DNA of 64,000 bases from Labyrinthula sp. Ha. Lineage: Eukaryota > Sar > Bigyra > Labyrinthulida > Labyrinthulaceae. Shown here piece after piece: positions 34,984 to 45,954 of this stretch (the stretch's first letter is position 1; every line of letters begins with the position of its first letter). Under the pieces are notes generated by a model, which worked only from the letters and a program-made list of their open reading frames with translations, did no database searches and was not told the DNA's origin. Made by a program: the position numbers and the translations under genes. The DNA is taken from assembly GCA_015227615.1 (NCBI GenBank), contig JAALGZ010000048.1, forward strand, positions 1-64,000. The letters are read 5' to 3'.

Positions 34984-37900
34984 TAAAATAATATTTTAGG
35001 TGTTACAGTTTAATTTGAACTCTAAAATTATTCGAGATATATCTAATTCCAACAAATTATCACCTTTATTGTTTTTTTGATAATAGCATTTGACTTTTGA
35101 TAAATTTCTTTTAACGGTACTCCTATTACAGCCTAAGGACGGAAATGTAGATGCGATACTGTATGAGTAGTGTGTAAACCAAACCTAATCCCACCAATTG
35201 TCACACATTACACAACACAAGAATAAGAATGATACCAAATAATAGGACTCGGTAGTTGTTCTAGACATATTGTAAGTCTTCTACAACATAAAATCTTTAC
35301 CAAACTGATAAATTCAAATCATTCGGTATCACTCAACTACTAATAATTGATTTGAACTCAGTTTTGATCTATTTTTATGCCCATAAAATATCTTAATAAC
35401 ACATAAATTTCACTGTTTCTTTATAACTAACAATTTAAAAAGGCATTGCGGATATCACTAAGTTTATATTTGAGCTATGGGTAACTTTATAATTGCTCAT
35501 TGGCGAGATTATACTCTAGCTCCTGAATTCCGCAGCGCAAGCCATACAAATCCCAGATATTATTAAATCTTGGGTTAAACTTTGTAGTTTCACTCAAATG
35601 TTTTATTGTCAATTCTTGAACACAGACAACTGAAAAGCTGACTATGTAGTATGATGCTCAATGAGCTGGGGGAACACTTCACCGTTTACAGTACAGATAT
35701 CCTGTAGTTCACTCAGTAGATTGCCCAATCAAATTTCTGGTTGCATAAAAAATCAGATAATGTTAATCTCACGGTGGGTTTTATTTCTAAATCTATTAAA
35801 CTACGTTACGGAAATTGAAAACGAGAATTCTTTCTTGCATATTCTTCTTTTTTTGAGACAATTAATGTTTTCTCATAATATGAATTTAAACGACGGAACA
35901 AAGAATTTTTTTAGTGTAAGCACTAGGTGAACACGCATATACATACGTTCACGAGTATATTGGGCAACTCATGACCCGTTTATATTTTCCTACTTGACAA
36001 AAAATTTAACCCTTGTGCTACGATATTAAGTGCCAACAATATCTACTTACCAATTGGGGTTCTTCTAAGAAATCCAGTTCAGAGTGGAAAAGTTAAAGGT
36101 TTTAATTTGTTATCGTAATCATTACTGAAAACCTGGTTACTTTAATTCTTCACAGTATGTATATAGTAGGTATTGATTATATTTTCTCGCTATCTTCAAA
36201 CTGTAACAACAGTTAATGATAGTTGGTTTTGATGAAAAGATAAATGATATATTCTCATAAAGTATTGAGAGGCGGAGATTTAAACCAATTTACGAAAATT
36301 AAAAAAATGTCCGTACTAAAATTTTAGTAAACTAGGAATTCAAAGGAGAGACCGCCAACTACAGTCAAAATATAAGATCCGTGAAAATGCAAAGAACACG
36401 AAAAATTTTACAATGCTAAGGAAAGTCCATTGGTCAATACTTATCCACTACATATTTTAATTTACTGTTTTACCCCACAACCAGTTGCCGGATTTTCCCT
36501 TTAGCGCCTTATTCGCGAACTTTTTCTATGGCGATCCACTTACCGATTGATGTCTGAGAAAATTCTCCCGATCTATCTGTATGAATAATACCAAATCTTA
36601 AATTTTTGATGGTTTCTATATTTCCATATTGCTTGAAAGCTCTTTCACCTAAGAGGTGTTATATTCTTTAGCAAAACGAAGTAGTATTCAATAAATATGT
36701 CACAATAAACACAGACTTTATATTAGAAAATGTAGATAACTTCCAACGTAGAATATTATTATAGAGCTCTTTATCCTTGTTCATTATCTTCTGGGTATTG
36801 CCTTAAGTAAAATATATGCGATGATATCAAAAACTGAAAGATTTCTTAGAATAAGATTTACATAGTTCGGAGTTTTTATGTTTCTATGCGAAGGTTAGTG
36901 CAACTGCTCTGAACTGAGGTATACTTTAATAGTCTATCAAGTAAGTTAATTCTTGGGGAGTTAGAGTTTATGAAAATTAAATTATCTATTGATTCGTACT
37001 TAACGATATTGCATTTGAATATATGTTTTTAAAAAGAAGTAATCCCAGTTAAAGTGACCCTTAACTATGATAATCTAAGTCTTACAAATCCCACATCTGT
37101 CCAATATTCTAGCCCGGTAGACAATTAAAAAACTTTTCAATTTAAAAAAGATGACAGAACACAGAGTTTCGTTTGAGGCAGGGTTTAGAATGAAAACAAC
37201 CAAATACCATATGCATAATTTTCAGCAAACATAGTTTTCATAGTTTATGAAGCTTCTTCCTTACAAAAACTTATATAATAACGGCTAAAGTATTTTTTTG
37301 CGACAAATTGTTATCCTCCTTGATGAGTCGAGAGTCTCGAGCAGGTTATATGGCAATTATGCGGGATTTAAAAAAATACCGATTTAGTTATTACCACTTA
37401 GTAATAATGAAAAGACAACAAAATGAGTTCTGTGAATACCCACACGTCAAATATTCTAGCTACCTTTAAATATTTCTACAAGTTCCTTAACTTATATAGA
37501 TACATCTTCTCTAGCCCATATGGGATATGAATACGGATATTTCTAGTTATTTTCTGCCAAGCATGGTTTTATTATTGGAAAGTTGTTGTTATAATTTATG
37601 TACTGAAATCTACTTAGTACATTTTTTATGAACCATTTTTTACTCCGAAAGATTGTATGGAAAATGTAAATGCAAGTTCAAGGTAATTCACCCAAAATAC
37701 AGGATAGGAAAGAAACATTAGAAATGAAAATATTCCAGAATTCCCGAATACGACCAATGCAAAAAGACAATAATAGACTAATTTTTCTAAGAATTCGACT
37801 TATGGCCGGTAAACGGCTTGTACATTCAAATTAGACGAATCTAACTGAATGAACTGGTCCTTTGAAGTACATAAATGTTTTAGGAAGTATCATTGGTAAG

Positions 37901-38362
37901 TTCAAGTCTACAATTATTCCAAAGAAAGAAAATGTGCTAAAGTATACTGACTTCGACTCTTTAAGCCTTTCTTAATTTGCAATTTTTATAGAAAAGCCAT
38001 ATATTCGCAGTTCAAAACTATTTGTTGTAGGATTAGCACTAATATTCTAGTTTTTTTAACTTCTATATTGAAACTGCTGTAACACAAGTTTAAAATAACA
38101 GATAGCAATATTATATCTTGTTAGCTCTTAGAAAATTAAGAAATCTCTGTAATGGTATACCTTTGGTATCTTAAAACAAAATTTGAACCTGTGGTATAGC
38201 ATGATAATCCTTAGAATATGGATGCTCCTCAAGTATATTTCGATCTAAAGATAAAAAACAATGAGATCAGCATGGGAAGCGAAGTTGGAATAGAATTTTG
38301 ACGTTTAGGGAAAACAGTCGGAAATGTTTGCCTAATAACAGCCCTCCAGTTAACGCATGATT

Positions 38363-38458
38363 AGGGATCGTATTTGATTCATTGTTGATTCATCAATAAG
38401 TTTTTACCCATATTCTTCATTTTGATTAATTTCTATATTTTCACAAAAGTCTTTCTTG
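38363..38458. repeat. Truncated second copy of the neighbouring element's left end
   Basis: ATTTGATT...ATTCATCAATAAG and the following A/T-rich tract at 38372-38455 repeat the sequence at 38477-38560 with an offset of about 105 bp. It looks like a partial copy of the MITE candidate lying directly before the full one. Confidence 0.4.
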
Positions 38459-38468
38459 ATTAAGGAGT

Positions 38469-38810
38469 GGGGGTGGGATTTGATTTACTAATAATTCATC
38501 AATAAGAAAATTTTCCATTTCTTTTTTATTAATTGATTCTGATAATTCCTAAATCATTTTGAGCCATAGTTGAATGTGAAGTGATAATTAATAATAGAGG
38601 GAGCCCCAAGGCCCTAGGATAATGGAAAATCTTTCGTTTTGTGCTGTATGAAACCCCGTAAGAAATGATGAAGTAGCCCAATCTTGAATTGATAATCAAT
38701 TGAAAATCAAAATCATTTGCTAAAAATTAAGATTCCAATTCTTGTAATGATAATTAAAATCTATCTAATTTTTAAATAATTACTGATAATTTTTATCCGG
38801 TCCCACCACT
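38469..38810. mobile_element. Non-autonomous DNA transposon (MITE), Mutator-like candidate
   Basis: A 342-bp non-coding, TAAT-rich element flanked by perfect 10-bp direct repeats ATTAAGGAGT at 38459-38468 and 38811-38820. Its ends are imperfect inverted repeats: GGGGGTGGGATTTGAT on the left and, reverse-complemented, AGTGGTGGGACCGGAT on the right (11 of 16 match). Target duplications of 9-11 bp are typical of Mutator-like elements. No transposase inside. The family call is inference from duplication length. Confidence 0.5.
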
Positions 38811-39709
38811 ATTAAGGAGTATTCTTGAGCTTTTTTAATATGATTTTTACCATGACTTTGGGCAAGATTATTAACATTTAGCTAATTGTTTTTTACATTG
38901 GTTAAACTGGTTCAGTAAATGGACCCCGTGACAGATAACAAAATGATATCGAATCATTTTCTGACTAAATGGACCATTTCAGTAAACTTCTAATACATTC
39001 AAGAGCCCTAATGAATTTATTTGGACCATTGTACCCAGTTTCCTAAGAAGAATCCCCAAAATTAAGAAAATAAAGAAAAAGTTTGATGAAAATAGAAATC
39101 CAAATCTCTTTATTGTTAGATTTAACATAATAGTATTAGGTTCAACTTAAGATTGGTGAATCTTAGGGTTCTCAACCAAGACTCTCTGGTTATTTATAAT
39201 ACGTTAAGTCATTCTTTGACTTTCATGTTACTCTCGAATAAGCTAGTTTCATTTCAAAATGTACCAAAAATATGGAATTCTTGACCTATATTAGGAGTTT
39301 AAGGAGCTGGATACCGACTTTTCTACCGCTGGTGTCTTATTTTTGGAATTCATTTAAGTCCCTTTTTTCTTGATATTATACATGGGTATTTAGGAATAGT
39401 AACTTAATTTTTCAGCTATAGATGGATCAATGGAGAGAAAGCCTTAACATCTTGAATAATAGTTAGATTGCACAGAAGTAAGCAAAAGCTTTAATTACCA
39501 AGGTAACAGTTGTTACATTTTAATATCCTTGTGAGCTTTACTTGGAAAAGTATTCTACTCTTGCTTAGTACCCCATGGTGCTAGTTACCACACTATAAGA
39601 ATTTAGTCTTGTTTGAGCTCTAGAGAAGGGGTATTGCTTTTTTAAAGACTCTTTTAAATTTCGCACTAACCTTTTAAGGTTGTAGCATCTCTGTAGTTTC
39701 TCGTGAATA

Positions 39710-40183
39710 ATGTTTCTTGTTTTCTTCACGTCCTCTCGATCAAAATATCCTAGGGTAATGCAGTACCTTAAACATGATCCAGAAAATAAAAACTTTCCTG
39801 CCAGAAATATGAATAAATTTTGGATTAGGCTTAAATATATTAAGCCAAGCCATAATCTTATAGTGGTGTCATATCCCTCTCTTAATGTTCTGAAAATAAA
39901 AGAATTACTTATCTTGACATTATTGAGATGAATAAAATATTTTGTCCCTAGGATGATAGACAGAACAGATAATACTCTCTATCTTAGTACGGGAAATTAT
40001 CTAGAACAACAATTAACAATTAAGCTAATGAAAGTGGTGTATCATTCACTGTGTTTATCTCTGATTATATTACCCAATCATATCGGTTTTGACAATTCAG
40101 CCCTAAGAAAGATTTTAATAGCTGTCACTTTTTATGGGAAGACTTCTGCATTGCACAAAAAACTTAGGGCTATTTTAAAATGA
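39710..40183 (+). pseudogene. Two adjoining in-frame open blocks, decayed gene of unknown family
   Basis: Open blocks 39710-39931 and 39953-40183 lie in the same frame and together would span about 158 codons. They are basic and rich in Leu/Ile; no domain, signal peptide or motif is recognised. Separation by a stop and lack of fitting splice sites suggest a relic rather than a working gene. Confidence 0.3.
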
Positions 40184-40582
40184 AATTCAGGACTTGAAAC
40201 GAAGAAAAACTTTTAGAAAAATAAATAAAATGTAGAAGCTAGGTGAATAACAAAATGCAACAGCAGTATTGAAAATAGTTTCTGTAATGGAACAGTTTGA
40301 GCATTAGAGAACATGGTGAATCTATGAGATTAGAAAAGTGCATCATAAGTCACTTCAATTAGCATAAAAGATAGCTCAGCATGTAATTTATTGTTGGAAG
40401 ATTAACAGGAAAGCTCACAAGTACATTTTAGGCTGTTCGGTTTTATGTAGATAGTCTTTCTCGTAACGCTAACAAACTACTCTCATCAAGTAGAGGAACT
40501 TAAGAAGGTGCAAAAAAAGCGACAACTAAACATTCAAAGTTGAGATGAAAACTTAATACTATCTCGGAAAACTCGGGCTAAC

Positions 40583-43247
40583 CTAAGATAAGTTTATTTC
40601 TTTCCCAGATTGCTTCGATGATGCAGCGCCAATCGAAGATTCACCTCCGCCCATCTTGTCAAAATGCTCATGAAACCCTCTTTCTACCGGCGGATTGCTC
40701 TTGTTTAACTTGAACAGAAAATAGATGTTTAAACCAACGAGAGCAAACAACAACAACGAAATAAATACACCCCAACCTCGTCTTAAGTACTCATCTGCTC
40801 CAAGAACTTCATCCTCAACGGCATCCAAACGATCAATACATTCTCCAAGGGCTAATTCACTTTCAATAGCTGTTTCTCTTAATTCTTCTACACTGTTTCT
40901 TAACCAATGCCCCTGCACCCCAAAATCAAAGTTCAAGGAAAAAGGATCTGCGGTACCGTCCCGATCAAACTCAGGTTGAGCAACGACAATGCTCTCTATA
41001 CCTTCTATGATATTCTCGGCTATGTCGGTAGGAATGGTAGAATAACCCAAGTCAGCTGCAACCTCAGCACCTTCATTATACAAATAAAGAGCAAGCTGTT
41101 TTACTAGGTTACCAGAATCTCCCATTGGAGTCATGTCCTTTCTCATAAGCAGGTAACTTATGGATGACATAGGCCAACCATCAAACTCCTCATTGGCTTC
41201 TGTAGGGGTAATAACAACTTCAGACATGTCTCCGAAGATAATACTTGAATCTGGCCAATTAGCGTCTTCCACAGCGGCCTGTGTTGCTTCAACGTATTGT
41301 TCTTGGGTTCCAATACTCATGAACTGATTTCCCCAAGCCAAATAGACAGGAACCAAATCTGTACTTGAAGCCTGTTCATAGTTTGAGTAACCTATTGTGT
41401 TTGAGTTCGCAAGAAGAGTGTCAATCATGTCACTGGCACTAGAAACATCAAGCGTACATTGTGCGCACTCAAATTCATGTTCTCTATTTGCTTCCGCATC
41501 CCAATCATCGGAATATAAACTTAGGAAATTAGTAATATGCCAGGTAAAGTCACTGGGATCAGCGCGAAAAAGAGGCCTTACTCTGTTGTTGTTTGTTCTA
41601 GCCCATTCAATATTGTTCCTTTGACTACTTGGAACAATATCCTTCATATCTTGATACAAATCTCCCCAAGATACTCTTGAATTACTTGTATATAATCTTG
41701 TTAACATATTAGCATCCAAAGCAACAATGTCATCTATAATAAAAAATTAAAAAGATAATACTTTCTCCAAGGTTTGGTATATTTGCATAGAAACCAACCG
41801 CACCAAGTAAAATAGGGATTTGAGCAATGTCAACATCGTGTTTAACCATTTCTTCAAACTGCTCTGTGTTAAGAGGGCTGTCAAGTGCTGTAAAATGAGT
41901 TTGGGGTTGCCAACCTGTCCAATCACTACCTAATAACTCTCTCTGCCCTCTGCTTGCTCCACCGGCTCTGTAAGTAGCCCTAAGAGGCAGTTTTGAAGCA
42001 ATCTCAAAAGAGTGCAATACATTAAGCAAGAAGGTTTGCGGGCCCGTAGAACCAGAACCATGCATATGAAGGACACCAGGTGAAGCAAAATCCAGAGATC
42101 TGTCTACCACTTTGTGGTAGACAGTTGTATCCTCATAATTAAAAACATAATTTGGTGCAATTGAGTTGCTAACTGGATCCCCAAGTGCAAACTGTTTTTC
42201 TGCAGAGAATAAGATTGAGCTCTTAGTAGAGAGAGCAACAATAGAAGGATAAACAAAAGGTGGCATTTCAAAAATGACATGGAAGCCAGCAGGATTCATC
42301 AAATCAAGATATTCAACATAACCAATTTTCTGTATATCTTCTTCTGCATCATAGACTGCTGCACAGTTTGAGAAAACAAAAAGTTTATCATTCAACACTA
42401 CTACCGATGAATATAGTCTGCCATTGTTCAAGTTTTCAAATTCTTTATACTGACCAGTCTCTATGTCAAACACTATTGTTGCAGTACTATAGCTGGAAGG
42501 AGAATCTGTTAAACCAACAATAAATGCTTGGTGATTCCACACTGCAACACTTGCTCCAATTGCACTTCTTCCTAGGTTATAGGTTCGAACAAAAGAAAGA
42601 GTTTCTGAAACAGCATTGTACTCATACTTGTGAATCTCTGAGGTACCAACAAAGTTATTAGAATCTGTGCTTCCAAGCCCAATGAATAAATATCCATCTT
42701 CAAAGAAGGCAATTGGATCATACAGACCTTCATAAGAATCAGTAGGATCTAAAGTTACATCATTCAAGGAATTGTCACGAGCATCAAAGAAAACTATTCC
42801 AGCTGGCTCGCTATCTTCATCAATTCCACCAATAAGGAGATATTGAGAAGTTCCTGGGACTTTTACAGCGGCATGACGATATCTTCCAACTGAATCTATA
42901 GTATCAAAAGAATCCTCAGAGATATCATACACACCAACATTCGAATTTATGCTGCTGCATTTCTGAAATGCCTCTAGTCTACCCGCTTCAGTTTCTGCGT
43001 TTCCTGAAGTACTCGAGCAGCCTCCAAAGTAATACACTTTATTCTTTCCATCGAACACTGCCTTCGCACCAATCAATTTCAAACCGTCATTTCCAAAAGT
43101 TTCGAAAAGATATCCAGTGTCGTAAGACTGTTGCTGCCCTTCCTCAGCAGTCTCTTCACTTGGGTTTTTTGCCAACCTTAGCTCCAATGGCACTTGAGCT
43201 AGAGCAGAACCCAAGATAGAAATAGCAACAACAAATTCAATTTTCAT
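40583..43247 (-). CDS. Secreted kelch propeller fused to PstS-like phosphate-binding domain, single-pass receptor type
   Basis: Two exons (43247-41762 and 41733-40583) joined across a 28-nt intron; the sum, 2637 nt, is an exact number of codons (878 residues). Signal peptide at 1-17 (SALAQ). Residues ~45-350 form kelch-type blades, e.g. KVYYFGGC...VGVYD and YRHAAVKVP...YLLIGGI. Next is a type-2 periplasmic-binding-protein domain of the PstS class: LHMHGSGSTGP near its start, RAGGASRGQREL, then IPILLGAVGFYANIPNLGEN, LTRLYTSNSRVSWGDLY and a later SSISYLLMRKD. The intron falls inside this domain, right after NLGE. One membrane helix (GVFISLLLFALVGLNIYFLF) precedes a tail of ~40 residues. PstS captures phosphate in bacteria; here an outward-facing phosphate or ligand sensor or scavenger is inferred. 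I do not recall this domain combination from known families. Confidence 0.85.
41734..41761 (-). other. 28-nt spliceosomal intron in the kelch/PstS gene
   Basis: Begins GTATTATC, ends TTATTATAG. Removal fuses NLGE to NDIVALDAN in frame across a conserved PstS-like core; without it the frame ends after a few codons. Confidence 0.9.
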
Positions 43248-43596
43248 TTATTTCTTTTTGTTCAAAAAGGTAATGGTTGTATGAATTTAAGCGCAAGACT
43301 TTCTAGAATTAGTCGGGATTTGATGCATTAACGCAACACGATCATCAGGATTCTTTACAACCTTCGGAGTTATATCGTGTTCTCTTAAGGAATTTTGCTG
43401 CTTCATGCTGACACGTGGATATCGAATTTGATTGGATAAGGGAAAATATTTTGGGCAATTAAATTTCGTAACAATATCGTTTTACACGATTGTTATTCTT
43501 ATAGTCATACTAAGATTGAATAGAAGAATGAAGGGACTTAAGTTAATATACTGAAGCAGAAGATATTAATCTGTGTATATCCTTGTTAAAATATTA

Positions 43597-44388
43597 TTAA
43601 AATTTTCCATTTTCGTGTTTACAGTCGGTAGCAACAGGCTCAAATGTGTCCCAGTGTTCTACTGGCAACGAGTCCTGAATCAAGAACAGATCAAAAGCGT
43701 TGAACCCGACTGCACTAAAATCCATTGCAAAAAAAACAAAGTTTCCCTCAGTAACAGAGAATATCTTAACAGCTGGAAAATAGGTACTTCCCAACAGAGC
43801 AGCAAGCCCATCAAACCCGTTTGGCAAGCTTGGATTATGCTGAATGTAAGGGTCACCAAAAAACTCTCTCATCTCCTCCACAGCAGCTGGATCTCCAGAA
43901 CGTTCCAATACTCCCAAATAAGCTCTAGAAGCTGCTTCTAAAGACGCTGTTTCATTAGCTCTTCGAACTCTGGTTGGTCCATCAATCATGTTATTGCCAT
44001 TAGCACTTAATTCAGCCGGCACAGCTGCTTGCCAATTATCCCAGTGCTCTACAATGAGACCATTATTGAAGCGAAATACTTCAAACGTGATATGCGTATT
44101 GTAATCCACATGTAGGACGACTAGATCGTCTTCCTCAATTGCCCTAATTACATCTACATATTCGTATCTTCCATCGCGTACGGCTCTAACCCAAGATCTT
44201 CTTCCATCTACAAAACTGCAATTATGTTGGATTAAGTCACGACTGACAAAGGCCCGGATAAAACCAACAAATCCGGTTGCTTTAGATTCAGTTACAAGTT
44301 TCGCTTTCAGCTTATTCATCGAGGCAAGCGAAAAGCCACCGTGTAATCCTGCAACTAGTAAGAAGAGAACAAACTTCAAGACTTTCAT
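43597..44388 (-). CDS. Secreted SnoaL-like (NTF2-fold) tandem-domain protein
   Basis: 263 residues with a clear signal peptide (MKVLKFVLFLLVAGLHGGFS). Two SnoaL-like cone-shaped domains follow, about 25-120 and 140-255. Both show the family pattern Y/IQHN...(F/L)...LFxxxxxLxVEHWD: the first has LIQHNCSFVDG, VVLHVDYNTHI and LIVEHWDNWQ; the second has YIQHNPSLPNGFDGL and FLIQDSLPVEHWDTFE. SnoaL-like proteins are NTF2-fold enzymes or binding proteins, classically polyketide cyclases, often annotated as aldol-condensation-catalysing. Substrate unknown here. The strong bacterial look of both signatures and lack of introns would fit horizontal transfer, but a eukaryotic signal peptide has been added. 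It lies divergent to the SDR gene, 333 bp apart. Confidence 0.85.
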   Translation of the reverse strand: MKVLKFVLFLLVAGLHGGFSLASMNKLKAKLVTESKATGFVGFIRAFVSRDLIQHNCSFVDGRRSWVRAVRDGRYEYVDVIRAIEEDDLVVLHVDYNTHITFEVFRFNNGLIVEHWDNWQAAVPAELSANGNNMIDGPTRVRRANETASLEAASRAYLGVLERSGDPAAVEEMREFFGDPYIQHNPSLPNGFDGLAALLGSTYFPAVKIFSVTEGNFVFFAMDFSAVGFNAFDLFLIQDSLPVEHWDTFEPVATDCKHENGKF

Positions 44389-44721
44389 ATTATACTTTGG
44401 TTTTGCATAACAGAGATTCTTTTTTAATCAAAACTTATTTTCTCCGTGCCTTTTCTTCTTTTACAAGATTCCGATTATACCATTTTAGTAAGTTGAAACA
44501 AAGTTCTGCCATTCTTTTGTCGTTCAATTCTGTTTCAATAGTTCCCGACAATAAAACTCCTACAATTTTCTTGATTCTCCGTCAATCTGCCCAAAATATT
44601 TTCAAAAACTCCTACAAATTCCGGGATTCCGACAAATAATGTTTGAAATGGACATCCGAACAAACTTGGGAAAAGTGTCTATAGATAAACACCAAACTCA
44701 AAGAATAAAGAAAGATAAAAG

Positions 44722-45780
44722 ATGTACAGTAATTGTCCAAAAGAAACCAAGTACTATACAGAATTTGTAAAAAAGATTGCTGACCAAACAGGAAAGAATG
44801 TTGTGATCACAGGAACCACGTCTGGAACTGGCTTTGTAGCTGCTTGTACTGCAATTAGCAAAGGGGCATCAGTCTACATGCTTAACCGATCCTCAAAAAG
44901 AAGCGAGGAAGCTTTGAAGAAGATTCATGCATTTTTTCCTGAAGCAAAACAAAACGTAAAGAACGTTGCTTGTGATCTCCAAGACTTTGACTCTGTCAAA
45001 TCTGCGGCAGAAATAGTCATCGAGAATTGCCCTGATGGCATTGATATTCTTTGCAATAATGCTGGGATCATGAACTTTGCTAAGAGGGCTACTAAAGATG
45101 GATATGAGGTTCAAATGCAAACAAATGTTCTAAGTGCCGTATTACTTACCAAGCTTCTTCTGCCCTCTCTAGTTAAGAGAGTGGAGGTATATGAAAAAAG
45201 ATACAAGAACAACAGAACGAAAGGAAATAAGTTAAACTTAGACGCGGTTCGGGTCGTGAATCACTCCTCCTTGGTTCGAATCTCACCCTATAAGAAACTT
45301 GAGGCCAAGTACTTTGGGACGGACATGTCTGTACTGGGTAATGACGGCAATGGACATACAGAAGGAAGGTATATGAGATATCATATGACGAAACTAGCTA
45401 ACTCCATTTTTACTTTGGCCTTGCATAATAAATTGAAAGAAAAAAGTATTAGGATTAAATCTGTGTGTGCACATCCAGGCACGGCTTACACTGGATTAGC
45501 ACAAGCTACGAAAGGGGAGGATGCCTTTAGTCCAGAAGTGCAAGCAGCTTTTGATGCTGGGCAGTCCCCTGAAGATGGATCCATGGGAATTTTAAAGTGT
45601 ATGTTTTTGGATATGCCTTCAGGAACTATGCATGGACCTTTAGGGTACACAGGAAAAGCTAGAAGACAGCCATTTGGTCCGGGCTTGCATGGGAAGGATG
45701 CTCAGGAGTTAATGTGGGAGGAATCTGCAAAAGCCGTGGGCGGTTTTGAGGTAAAATCAAAAGAAGAATATTTGCTCTGA
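44722..45780 (+). CDS. Short-chain dehydrogenase/reductase, retinol-dehydrogenase/WWOX-like
   Basis: 352-residue classical-type SDR. The Rossmann cofactor motif is TGTTSGTG at residues 30-37, with NR at 55-56 favouring NADP(H). CNNAG (111-115) stabilises the central sheet. The catalytic triad fits NHSS (Ser 182/183), Tyr220 and Lys224 in YHMTK, and Asn135 in MQTNVLS. CAHPGTAYT after the active site is typical of the retinol-dehydrogenase/WWOX/protochlorophyllide-reductase-like group. A long insertion between residues 152 and 175 is basic. No signal peptide or membrane helix. The reaction is NAD(P)-linked oxidation or reduction of an alcohol/carbonyl; the substrate cannot be assigned. Intronless. 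Confidence 0.93.
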   Translation: MYSNCPKETKYYTEFVKKIADQTGKNVVITGTTSGTGFVAACTAISKGASVYMLNRSSKRSEEALKKIHAFFPEAKQNVKNVACDLQDFDSVKSAAEIVIENCPDGIDILCNNAGIMNFAKRATKDGYEVQMQTNVLSAVLLTKLLLPSLVKRVEVYEKRYKNNRTKGNKLNLDAVRVVNHSSLVRISPYKKLEAKYFGTDMSVLGNDGNGHTEGRYMRYHMTKLANSIFTLALHNKLKEKSIRIKSVCAHPGTAYTGLAQATKGEDAFSPEVQAAFDAGQSPEDGSMGILKCMFLDMPSGTMHGPLGYTGKARRQPFGPGLHGKDAQELMWEESAKAVGGFEVKSKEEYLL

Positions 45781-45954
45781 ATGAACAAAGTTTTACTTGA
45801 ACGGAGAAATCCACAAGTAAAATCCAACTTTCAACTGTTCCTCTAAATAAATATAAAATCATTAAAACCAAACCTTTCAAGCGGCAAGGTACAACCAAGC
45901 GCCAATATTATTTCTTTAAAACTTTTTTAATTTTTAAGAGAGTCAACTGGTTAA

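Larger units (their letters stand above)
29531..40582. other. Gene-poor region (11 kb) with decayed coding relics and repeats
   Basis: No intact gene recognised. It holds AT microsatellites (29916-29932), a CA/TA-rich tract (34239-34258), an imperfect tandem repeat at 32571, relic coding stretches (31490-32560, 33968-34983, 39710-40183) and a Mutator-type MITE candidate near 38.5 kb. Base composition and short scattered open frames fit an area that accumulates old insertions. Confidence 0.5.

Noticed and set aside
45268-45286. tRNA-like T-loop sequence GGTTCGAATC
   Set aside because: It lies inside the SDR coding frame and has no A box, anticodon arm or acceptor stem around it.
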